From contig CM053142.1 in the NCBI GenBank assembly GCA_028571685.1, positions 133,122,796-133,186,795 of the forward strand: a stretch of 64,000 nucleotides of DNA, in the 5' to 3' direction. A program made the translations under genes and the position numbers. Below the pieces are notes generated by a model. It was given only the letters and a program-made list of their open reading frames with translations, searched no databases and was not told where the DNA came from. Of this stretch, positions 25,601 through 37,600 are shown in pieces (the stretch's first letter is position 1; every line of letters begins with the position of its first letter). This stretch comes from Heterohyrax brucei (Eukaryota > Chordata > Mammalia > Hyracoidea > Procaviidae).

Positions 25601-28600
25601 AGAATACAGTAGCCACATTGAACTTGATTCATTGTTTTCACTGAGTTGAGAAGAAAAGTTAGGTTACATGCAGTCTGAGTTCTAAATTCCAGATAACAGT
25701 GAACCCCATGAGAGCTAGAGCTCGACAAGACTGCTTTGTTTTTCCAGGTCCTCAAATTTCCTGCCCTTGACAGGGCATAGTCTTACTACTTTTCTGTCAC
25801 TGTATCAGTGGGAAATACTTGAGTTTTTCTTCTTTGACATGTTTCCACCTTGTATAGGTTCCAGCTTTTGCAGGACTTACTGTACCTGTCAGTGAAATTT
25901 TTATGACCCATATATATATTCCTAGGTTAGAAAGTGAGTACATTGTTACACCAAAACATTCATGGCATATATAATGCACCATTTATTTGAAGGTCAGAGT
26001 TTGAAAATCTTCAGGTCTTTTAACTTCTCAGACTTAAAATTAGACCACAAAGAAAGGAAGTCATTTTGAATCCCTGGCACCACCCAAAATCCCTAGGTGC
26101 GCGAAAGATTGTTTCACTTCCGCATAAAAATCGGCACCTCAGAAAAAAGGCTTGGTGATCTACTTCTGAGAAATCAGCTATTGAAAACCCTGTGCAACAC
26201 AGTTTCACTTTAACAAACACGTGTGGTAGCCGTGCATTGCAGTTAGTTTTTAAAGTCATCTGCGTACGCATTTAGTGCTTGGTAAGTTTCATCACTTCTC
26301 GCTGAGTTGTAATCAGTTTTTAAATTCATCTACTTACTTAGCACTCAGTCTATTTCATCAGTTTTGCTTAACCTCCATTTCAGGATAAGCTAGGTTGACT
26401 GATGTGTTATCATTTTCCTGTGGCATATTAGAGAAGGAAACCATTGAAAGGTTTGTGAGTCAAGAAAATGAGGAAAAGAGGTGTTTGTAGATGATACAGT
26501 GACAACAGAAATGACAACTAAACGTCATGACTTGGGAGGCTGAAAGTAAACATCTAGAAAATCAGATTCCCCATAATTTTCTGAGTTATTAAAGAATAGT
26601 TTATCTTTCATATTCTGAACAAAGGCAAGAAATAGGGTAACATATTTTTGAAATAAGTGTATCTGACTTGGTATTTTTTGTTTTGTGTTTGAGTGATAAA
26701 TCGTAGTTGTTTTTAAAAATAAATGTTGTGAAACATGTCCATCACCCAGGAGTGTTAGATTAATATAGGATCATTATATATTGAGTTTTTTAAATGTTTT
26801 AATATTTATCTCATGTACCAGGTTGCGCTTAATAATAGTTTCTGACATTTTATGTTCAGTTTGTAAAAAGTGTAATGTGTAAATAATAGGAAAGAGACTT
26901 AAATGCATATGAAAAAGGATCATATAAAAATTAAAGCTACTTCAACAAAGTCTTTGTAAATAAAAGTTGTAAATTTTTAAACAAAAACACAAGATTGCAA
27001 AATTTCTTGACAGCCTAAATGTATATAATGTTGTTATTAAAACATAAGTTATCTAATTTGGTATAGTCATTAACAGGCATATTTCTATTGTAAAATGAAA
27101 ATGAAAAATATAAAAATTAAAGATACTTAGTCAGTATTTAAAGTTCAGACTAGTACATATTTTCATTATAAATCAGAATCTATTTGAAGTGAATAGAATA
27201 TGTCCATTTAAGAATTGCATAATACATGTTAGGTCATTTAAAAATCTTTTACATTGCTGACCCCAGAAGATGGATGACACAGTTTCATTCTCGATAGCAA
27301 TGAATTTCCTTTTTCTGAATTTTTTTATTAGGTGCACTAGGCCTTCCAATGAGGGGGATGAGCAACAATACCCCTCAGTTAAATCGCAGCTTATCACAAG
27401 GCACTCAGTTACCGAGCCATGTCACGCCAACAACAGGGGTACCAACAATGTCACTTCACACGCCTCCATCTCCAAGCAGGTATTTATTGATGGACCAGAA
27501 TATTTCTCAAAATGTATCTTTGTAGAGTAATCAAGCTTTTTAGACTTCTAATAAAATAGTTATTTGATTTTCTGGTTCAGTGCCTTTCACTGAGGAGGAG
27601 AAAGTTGATACCCTGTGCTCATTTTATTCCATTGCAAATTGATTAAGTATAGCACAAGATGTTTGTATGCTGTAGCTGTGGGAGTGGTTGTCAACTTGGG
27701 TGGGCGATCAAGGGTTAATTACCACCTGGGAAGCTTTTCAAAAAGCCATCTCTCTTCCTTAGAGCAAGATGGACAATTTAAAATTGTTCCCCAGATAACT
27801 TTAATTACTGCTCCTTTGCTGCATACCCATTGCTCTAGTGAGAGTCTAGTAAAATAAATGACATAGAGGTACATAATAGTGTGAAGAAGATAAATTGCCG
27901 TATTTAGAGTATCAGTTTCATAAGTATATGTGTGAAATAATTTGTATTTTATGTCAGAGTCAAACCAGTAACTGTCATCATAGATAAACTACTTTATATT
28001 ATAGTGCCACTATAATTTGATGTTTTATTTGTTTACGTTGGTTTTTCAAAGAGCTACAATGATAAGACAAAACAACTTAAAAATTAATTAATGCAATTTG
28101 AAAATAATTTGAGTCTAGGATTGGACCAATTGTTTTTATAGAAAATTTTAATGAGTAATTGTAGAGAGCTAATTTAGTGTAATGGACTTCTTTTGCAGGG
28201 GTATTTTGCCTATGAATCCTAGGAATATGATGAACCACTCCCAGGTTGGTCAGGGCATTGGAATTCCTAGCAGGACTAATAGCATGAGCAGTTCAGGGTT
28301 AGGTAGCCCCAACAGAAGCTCGCCAAGCATTATATGTATGCCAAAGCAGCAGGCTTCTCGACAGCCTTTTACTGTGAACAGGTAAGATGTTTATTGATAC
28401 TGTGTTTGTTTTTCTGGGTGTCTTCAGATTTGCTTTTTCATTATCCACTGCTCTGTTCTTGAGTCTTGGCTTCTGTCTCATAAATATATTTCATCATATA
28501 TTTATGATCAAAGGTTCTCTTTCTGTTAACACTTCACAACTTGAACATCCCCAAACTAAACAGATTCTTTTGAAAATCAGTTTGATTTTAGAAAATATGT

Positions 28601-31600
28601 TAAAACATGATTGTAGTTTGTTAGATAAGAATTGTTTTGGGGTAGTCACCAGGCAAATTTTTTTGCTAGGTGCTTCTTCTTCCATGAAACGAGGTTACCC
28701 ACCTGTGTTTTTACTATCTTGCTTCAGTTTTGCTTTGGTTAGACTTTCTCAACTGAGATTAAGTTTTGTGCCCTGGCGGATTATTGACCAGTTTTTTTTT
28801 TTGAAAGGACTATGTACTATTTGAATACATTGTCATGTCTGGGATTCAAAACAGAAAGAAAGATAGACTGTTGTGCTTTTGTCTTTTTGCACTGTGGACT
28901 GCATGTGCTACACAAACGATAATAAAAGAAACTAATTGTCCATTTTGTTAAATGATTTTCAAGCTGGTTGGGTAATTTATATTGGAGTTATGTATGCAAT
29001 GTAAGGCTTTTGTGGGGAAATAACATTTAAGCTTCATTTTTATTTTTTTTTGAATTGGGAACTGGAGGGAAATTAACAACCTAAATCTGATTTTTGTCAT
29101 TATACTCATTTGACTTCATTTTTTTCTGTATATGGTATTTGTAAAATAGATTATTAGCCCATTTCTTATTTAGTCTCCAGTTTTTACTTTTCTTAAGACT
29201 TATTTCTTCTGTAATTTTACTAATCTTCTGATTTTCTAAAAAAAATACCTGTTACTTGTACTTCTCATCTCCTTGATAGCCTCTTAACCGTATAATGCTT
29301 TTTGGACTTTGTCACATCTTTCTGCATTCTTGTGGTATTATTCGCTGAATGTGTGTTTAAATTCTTGCCTTTTCTCATATTCTAATTTTTAAGTACATTG
29401 CTTGTAAATTGTTGTTAACAACGTGGTTCTCTGAAACACAGCTTGTTTCTGATATTAATGTGCTGTTTTAATTAAAAAATGTTTTCATCACTTAGCAGTT
29501 ACTCAGTGTAACTGTAGCAGCGGTTCTAACATGCTGCTAAACAGAAATCTCCATTGACTTTCTTACTCTTCTATGGACTATGGTTTACCGTTTGCAAATG
29601 TTATGAAAATCCCAATTGTCCTTAAGTGTTTAGGTAAAAAATGGAAGACAGAAATTTTCATCACCCACAAGCCGTTTAATCCTACTCATAGTACTGACTT
29701 GCTATTAACTTTTATCAGAAGATTATTTGATATTAAATATGCAAAGTTTCAGTATACTATTTGTATTAACATTTCTCATTGACATTCTTAATCACTTCTG
29801 ACAGTTCTTTAATTAAGTTCAGCCTTGCTTTTTGTTTTTTTCTTCCCCTCTTCAGGCTTATGCAATGAAAGCTAGCATTTGTGACTATTTACCAAGTGCC
29901 GGTTGTACATTAATTCAGAATTGGGGGCACTAGGGACAGGTTTTTTTGTTTTGTTTTAAACTTAACTATATTTTGATAACAGTGTGATTTAAAGTACTGA
30001 ATTTAGTTCAGTAAAAGCACCATTTAATTTACTTCAACTAAACATTTACTGAGTGCTTGTTTTATCCTCTTGAGCTAAGAGCAGAGGATACAAATTTGGA
30101 TATGACATTGATTCTGTCCGTAAGGAGTTTATAGCCTACTTGGGAAAGACAGACACTCTATGAGAGACGAGCTACTATGAAAAGTAACTGTAGTGGTCTT
30201 CACCATTCAGGAGATACTCAGGAAGAATAGCCTTTTACTAACCTTCAGATTTTTGAGGTTGATTCTTCATAAATAACCAGTAATGGGTCCCCAAGTATAC
30301 AGAATGGTAATATTTAATCTCTGTTTTCATCAGGATTCATATTCAAATTGTTTATTTTTGTTTTTTAATTAATCTGTTGAAGACATTTGGTTCCCAGTTG
30401 TTCACAGGAGGATTTCACATAAATTATTTAAAATGAAAATTAGGGCCAAACTCAGGCAAATAAAATCAGTATTGGTTTTTAAACAGGAGATCAAAAATGA
30501 GGAGATCAAAAATGTACACTTTTGTTTTTCTTCATCTGAAAGTTAGTGTTCTTACCGTATATCTAAAATTATTTTCCATGTACCCAGTATGTCTGGATTT
30601 GGAATGAACAGGAATCAGGCATTTGGAATGAATAACTCCTTATCAAGTAACATTTTTAATGGAACAGGTAAGCGTACTCTGGAGCTAGTACCCTATGAAA
30701 AAAGTGTATGGTAGATTTTTGAAATATTAAGCTATTCAGCATCCTGGTCTTCACATATAAGACTTTTTATTGTGTTAGATGGCAGAATATAATTCGGTGC
30801 AACATTGATGGGAATAGGATTTGATTTAGTGACTACTTGAAATATTTCTATTGATAGTTTTTTCATTTGCAATGGTAACAGTAAAGTGATTTGTGTTACC
30901 ATGTCGAGATTATTCCTTAACATCTAAATTGGAGCCTAAATATTAACATAATGTATATTTATACTTCAGTTTTGCTTGTTTGTTTTTTGCTTCAAGAGTT
31001 TTTGCTGTCCTCAGCTTTGTCACTGTGAGAAAGAATGAATAGCTCAGGTTAGGTGGTTTGTATGACTATAGAGACCCAGATTGAGGAGAGCCATTAAAAT
31101 TCTTTGAAGCATGTAACACTTCTCTGTTACTAATTTTAAGAATACTAATTTTGGCATTTAACTTTTTAGGAATTTTTGATCCATTTTTATGTCTACAATT
31201 TAAAATACAGTTACATCGGAAACCAGTTCTGATTCTGAAAATATTCTTGTGGTCTGTTTATATCTTTAATGAACCTGCTGTTAGACAGTGAAGGAAAGGA
31301 AGCTTTCTTGCTATTCTGCTTCGCTTTTCATCCCTTCCACCCATGCCTCCAGACCCCTTTCTGAGGAGGAAATAAAGGATATTGTTAGGATCATAAGAGC
31401 AAAAATGAAAAGAATTGTTGAGAGAGAACCGTACTTAAAGGAAGTGAAACTTGAAAGAATGGTTAGTGAAATGGAGCATGTTTAGATGCAAGAGAGAAAA
31501 TTCAGTGAGGAAAATGTGATTTGTGGCTATAGGCTTTTAATATTAAAATGTTAAGGTATGTTTAACAGCATAGATAATAAAAATAAGACTAAAAACTGTG

Positions 31601-34600
31601 AAAAAATTCCACATTTTAGCAATTTAAAGTTTTGTGTTCAAGATGTTAAAAATTACACGAAGTTGTGAATTTCGGTGTTTCTAATACACAAATTTTTTTT
31701 CATACCTTAATGTTTCTGAAATCAGGTTGCATATCATAGTTTAATTGGCACTTCTTTCCCCCTAAGTGGGTCATAGTGTGTCTGACAATGTTTTACATTC
31801 TAATGACAGTTTGATACAATACTATAAAGTTACAGAGTTACTTTTAAAATTTATTTTAACTAAGTATATTTTAACAGGGAAGTTGCAAATCTTGCTGTTA
31901 AAAATTTACGAGGTTTGCTAAACTATTTTCAGATTAAAATATAGTCTCAAATAATATATAACAATCTAAAATTTGAACGTGAAGAAGCTAAAGATACATA
32001 TTAAAAGTTATGATATATTTTCAAAGTTTATAATTTTGTAATCATATAATTCAAATGTAAATGAGGCACTGTATAAATTCTTTTCTGTGCTTATATTCTA
32101 TCTTTAAAGTTCAAAACCTGTGAACTTCAGTTTTTTTTTCCAAAAATGGATATAGATGATTTTATCTTTTACCCTCTAAATTGTCAGTTTGGGACTGTGG
32201 CTGTAGTCTGTGATTTTTCTTTCGATAATCTTAATGGTAGTCTTGAGATAATCAGTGCTTTCTGAGATTCTTTCAATTACAAAATTTGAAGAAAAATAAA
32301 AACTAACTGGAAAAGGACAAAATAAATTAAAAATGGTTATAAGACACAAAGATGAAAGAAAAGTATAGTATAAGTTAAAACTGAGGTAGAAAATTAAGTG
32401 CTTTGAAATTTCAAAACACAAGGTTATAAGAATAATAAAATTTTGAGAAGAATTAAGATGATTAAAATAGATAAATAGAAAAATAGGGTAATTATGAAAG
32501 GAAGTAAGCTCATTTTTTAAATTTAAAACATAGAAATTCATTCGGGATGTATTTATAGAGCGCCTACTGTGTAATACGTAACATGTATTTCTGGGCTTTG
32601 CATCGTATTCCCACATTTCCCACCTTCTCACCAGCACATGGGATCCCTGTGCCATGCCTGCTTTTACCTCTACCCCTGAAATGTGTACACATGCACACAT
32701 GCATGCATTTTGTGTATAGCACCATTAGATTACACAGCCACTGTCTGTGCCTCAGGTACCTTTCTGGCCATTTGCAGATGGCACTGTCATTGTCACACTT
32801 GTGTGTAATTGAAGCTTCAAGCATTCCGGGTATAACCTCTACCTGGATATAATGAGAAGATCGGTTCTATAACAATAAGCTTCTTGTTAGCTAACAAGCT
32901 ACAATTTTAGATTACCATTATGTACCACTTTACCCCTTACTCTGTCTTAAGTCCCTAGGATTTTGGATTTTTATTATACTGATTTCATACTGATTCACTG
33001 AATTGCTCATTAAATGTTTATATAAAAGCAGTTCAGAGGTATTTATTGAGCAGGTAGAATATACCTAATACAATTTGTGCATTTTATAGGAAGAAGTCAC
33101 TGTCATTTCAAATTATTTTATGGTTGGTCTGTATAAACTCTTTTAAAATGTTTGTAGACTCAGTAACCAGTGTTTTTTCTTACTGTGTAGATGGAAGTGA
33201 AAATGTGACGGGATTGGACCTTTCAGATTTTCCAGCATTAGCAGACCGAAATAGAAGGGAAGGAAGTGGTAACCCAACTCCATTAATTAATCCCCTGGCT
33301 GGAAGAGCTCCTTACGGTAATTACACTTTTAAATGTCCAATACAAACTTCCCAGTAAACACACACACACAGACACAGACACAGACACAGACACAGACACA
33401 GACACAGACACAGACACAGACACAGACACAGACACAGACACAGACACACACACACACGTCTGTGCATATGTATATACACATGTAGATGTGTATGTTTTCT
33501 ATTAAGATTATTATGCTTTTGACAGAGTCAATTAGTGCTTTTTTCCTCCCAGAATACCATAAAAACTAGGTTAAATATCGGGAGCTTAGTTTGTAGAGAA
33601 ACCCAGAAAGAAGTCTTCATCAGTATTAAAAAGTTCTTTCCTTTTGGCCTCTTGACCTTTGTATAAGGAAACCCTGGCAGCATAGGGATTAAGAACCATG
33701 GCTGCTCACTGAAAGGTTAGCAGTTTGAATCTACCAGGGGCTCCTTGGAAACTCTGCAGGACTGTTCTGTTCTGTCTGTAGCATAGGTATGAGTCAGTAT
33801 GTGGGCTTGGGCTAGTCTTTCATGTAAGACCTTAGGAGATTGTTTTGTAGTGTTCTTTTCTCCTCATCTCATCTTTTCCAAAAACGCATCCTGTGTGATT
33901 ATTAATACTGACCATACACTGAAGATGCTTCTCAAAGCCAAAGTTTCTCAACCTCTGTGCTGCTGTTTTGGGACAGGTGATTATTTTTTGTGAGGGGCTA
34001 TACTATACATGATAGCATGTTTAGCTATATCTTGGTCTCTGCCCACTAGATACCAGTAGCACTACATTTATGTCTCCAGGCATCAGTGAATGTCACCTGA
34101 GGGAAAATATTACTCCCATCCCTTAGCCCCCTGCCCCTGCTTGTGGCTCATGTATAGTTTATGTAAATACTTGGTGGCCATTGGTGCCCCCCATCACCCT
34201 TGTTCACTTAGACTCTCTAATAAGACCTTGGGGGCAATAGGAGCTAGATGAAGAGGGAGAAGGGAGCCTAGGCAGCAACAATTCAGGTTTACAAACAGTG
34301 TAGCAACAATGTAAACATACTCTTTTTATCTTTTGCATCTAGTTTCTTTTAGGAAAATCTGATAGACACCAGTAGCAGAATCAATAAACTTAGGGGGACA
34401 GGGTGATTATGAATCAGAATAGACTCAGCAGCGATGGGTTTGAGTTTTTGGTTTGATTCATTAATTATTCTGAGACAGAATTGTGTGTGCTTGTGTATAT
34501 ACATATATTTATATATATATATTCACTTTTAACCAAGAAGGATTTTTATGCCTTTAAGAATATGAATACAAATAATGTGAAAAAGGAGAAATTTTATTGT

Positions 34601-37600
34601 TCATATTCTCATGTGCTGATGTTTCCAGTCAGTCTTCTTAAAATGACAAAAATGAGCTGCCCTAGGAGTTGAATACCTAGCTGCCTGATTGACTCTTCAT
34701 AGGTCCATTTTTTTGATCCCTTTTGTCATTCGCGTTGTTTTCCTTGGAGCATCTCTGGTTTCTCCATATCATTCTTGAATTGTGGAATCTCAAACTGGAT
34801 TTGTTCTCCATTAAGGGCCTGACTAATGCTAAGTACAGTGGGAGAATTCCTTCCCAGTTCTTGCATGCTTTACATCTAGAAAACCTGAAATAATGGTGGA
34901 AGTTCTGTATAATTGATTGCAGTTTGCTCATTCTCTAAGTCGCTTTCAAGTGGAGTACTCATGTGTTCTGTTTAAGTGGACAGTGTTTGCTTCTGTTGGG
35001 TGGCCATGGGTACCTGTGGTACCTAGTCAGGTATTTACATAAAGCAGACTGTTAAGCCAAAATATTAGTAATTACCAATACTAAATCATTTAAGTGTTAC
35101 ATGACAGTAGATTAGACTTACAGGATTACTACTTATTTCCGTTGTATTGTTCTGTATGTTGAATTATTAATCAGTATATAAAAATTTAGTTGTTCCTATT
35201 TTGAATGCTAGTTTTTGAAGTGTGTTTTTATAGCATTAAAAAGTAATTTTTCTATATCATTATGAGGAAAGTTAAATGTTTACAAGCTGTAGCAAAAAGT
35301 ACCGTAAATATCAATTGCAGTTTTTTGGGTTATTTTCGTTACATAGTTGGAATGGTAACAAAGCCAGCAAATGAGCAATCACAGGACTTCTCAATACACA
35401 ACGAAGATTTTCCAGCATTACCTGGTTCCAGCTATAAAGATCCAACATCAAGTAATGATGACAGTAAATCTGTAAGTAACTGACCATTGTGTGTGTGAGT
35501 GGTGTAGATTTTTCTCCTCAGATTTCTCTTGTATTAACAGTTCTGTAGACTATATTAAAAGAGTTGCTAAATGCTATTACAAAACTGCTTATCTTTGAAA
35601 ATTTGTAATAATCTAACTTCTGAAAAATGTGAAAAACCTTTATAACTTAGAAGATAGCCTTTTTTTTCCTATTTCATATAGGTTTGCAAATTTCTGTTGA
35701 ACTTCTCAGAGTTAATTTAGACTTTTATTGTAGTCCCTGTCAGCTGGATCCCATGAAGTTTGATATTATAGCCTTCTAAGGAGCTGTGTTTTTCTTGAGT
35801 AAGTTTTCTCCTTGAAGAATCTTTATACACATTTTTTTCCTGTGTTGATTCAGCCAACTCAGCTTCCTCTTTTCAGACTTAACGAATTTATTTCCTCCAC
35901 ATTTCATTGAAAATAGAAAAAAAAAAATCCTGATGGGAGTTTGTATATTACTAAAATAATTGGTAAGGAAGATTGTTCGGTAAGAATTAAATGCAAATTA
36001 AGAAAGTTCATATATTCTGACTTTATCTTGGAGGTTGATATAATAACGTTTTAAGTAATGTAGTATATTTATTTTCACTTTTAAATGAAAGCGTTGAAGA
36101 GTTTAGCTTCAGGTGTATTCCAAAGCATGAAGTCCTAATGCTCCACAGACATACACATACATAAACATATATATTTAAACTGTATGTCTATATATGTTAT
36201 ATGTGTATGTGTATTTTTTTCCCTGTGACTGAAGCTCTGAGATAAGTAAAAATATTTTTCATAGTCTTCTTGTCCTTTTAAGTACTCAAATATGTATGAT
36301 GTAGGATTTGTACAAACCATGAGACTGTTGTGGAAACAAAATAAATTCATGTAGCGCTTGCAAAACAGGTAATAATTTACTACCAGTTAAAATGGAATAA
36401 AGAATGAATAGCAAGTTATTAATAATATAAACTTGAATTTTACACTTAAATTTTAATGTCACTTTTGTTATTGTTAGAATTTGAATACGTCTGGCAAGAC
36501 AGCTTCAAGTACGGATGGACCCAAATTCCCTGGAGATAAAAGTTCAACAACACAAAATAATAACCAGCAGAAAAAAGGGATCCAGGTGTTACCTGATGGT
36601 GGGACTCTAAAAATATGTCAAAGATATCATGAAGTACATTTTCTTTAGTTTTCTTCAAAAATAAAAATTACTGTTTTCTTACACAGGTCGGGTTACTAAC
36701 ATTCCTCAAGGGATGGTGACGGACCAATTTGGAATGATTGGCTTGTTAACATTTATCAGAGCTGCAGAGACAGACCCAGGAATGGTACACCTTGCATTAG
36801 GAAGTGACTTAACAACATTAGGCCTCAATCTGAACTCTCCTGAGTAAGTTTTTACTTTTCTTCTCCTTTTGTGTATATAATTCCTCTCTGCAAATGTTCA
36901 GTTTTTAATCTGATGTCATCCAATTATGTGTATCACTGCTGTTTGTTGTTGCTATCATCTGCTGCCTCTTAAGAGTCATCCCCTTTTCAGTTACCTCCTG
37001 GCTTCCTGTCATGCTCCATTATTATTCCTGTTGTAACTTGGTGGTTTAAACATACATGTATATGATCCTTCCAAAATCCTTAACTCCCAGCTTTTTGAAT
37101 TCCTCTTCCAGTAGTCTTGTTGTTCACCCTCCTCAGCCACTCATTTCTTTAGTCATACCTTTGACTATGTCATTACCAATAACTTTAGTTTCTTCATAAT
37201 TTTAAATCTGGGCTTCCCATGCTCTCATTCGCCTGTTTCTTTTTCCACGTAATACTATGACTCCAATAACCCTTTGGTTTCATTGGAACCTTTAATCACT
37301 TCTTACACCTTTTCACAGATCCTCACTATTCACCACCCCCCTCCCCCCGACAGTGAACTCACTTCCTTTTTACACAGATAAATTCTGTGGTCGTTCATAA
37401 TTGTCTCTTTGTTATACTCTTGACCCCTTTGCCCCCTTGCACTTTATTTCTCACTGTGGTACTTGCATGGCAGAAACCACATTTCTGGTGAAATCTCTGC
37501 CTATTCCATTCCCGACCCATGCTATTGTACCTAGCCAGAGAAAAATACAAAAATTTCCATGCCTGATCTTACTTCGAATTCATGGCTAGGAACATCCAAT

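Larger units (their letters stand above)
16618..27331 (+). other. CNOT2 intron a-b
   Basis: 10.7 kb intron. The 18169-20903 segment is a cluster of at least seven SINE copies in the same orientation. Other elements are MIR at 21365, an hAT-derived piece at 21977, an L1 3' end at 22198, MIR at 24580, L2 at 24815 and two opposed SINEs at 25144-25513. The stretches 16620-17170, 17230-18160, 18770-19680, 22700-24290 and 26240-27330 show nothing I recognise. Confidence 0.85.
28382..30587 (+). other. CNOT2 intron c-d
   Basis: 2.2 kb intron. It has an L2-like segment at 30020-30180 and a 15-bp tandem duplication at 30486. The first 440 nt are open in one frame on the + strand but look like T-rich intron, not coding. 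Confidence 0.9.
33317..35346 (+). other. CNOT2 intron e-f
   Basis: 2.0 kb intron. It holds the CACAGA microsatellite at 33358, a SINE at 33664, a MER20-like element at 33945, a SINE 3' end at 34391 and a TA-rich simple repeat at 34478. The stretch 34530-35346 is unique. Confidence 0.9.

Noticed and set aside
28387..28824. 145-codon open frame directly after the exon c donor
   Set aside because: It starts inside the donor region of a clear intron, and its Phe/Leu-rich translation reflects T-rich intronic DNA. No family match seen.
31288..31485. 65-codon charged open frame in intron d-e
   Set aside because: It begins with GTG, not ATG, and the nearest possible acceptor (CAG before ACCCCTTTC) gives a stop in the CNOT2 phase. 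No conserved domain recognised. Probably chance.
32176..32700. 174-codon minus-strand open frame in intron d-e
   Set aside because: AT-rich low-complexity translation (many Phe, Ile, Ser, Tyr, Asn) with no motif, partly over an L2-like piece.
33124..33357. 77-codon frame taken as a small gene
   Set aside because: It is CNOT2 exon e read through both splice sites; only 33191-33316 is coding.
33358..33457. Regular repeats resembling an array
   Set aside because: A simple hexanucleotide microsatellite with no spacers; not CRISPR, and the genome is mammalian.
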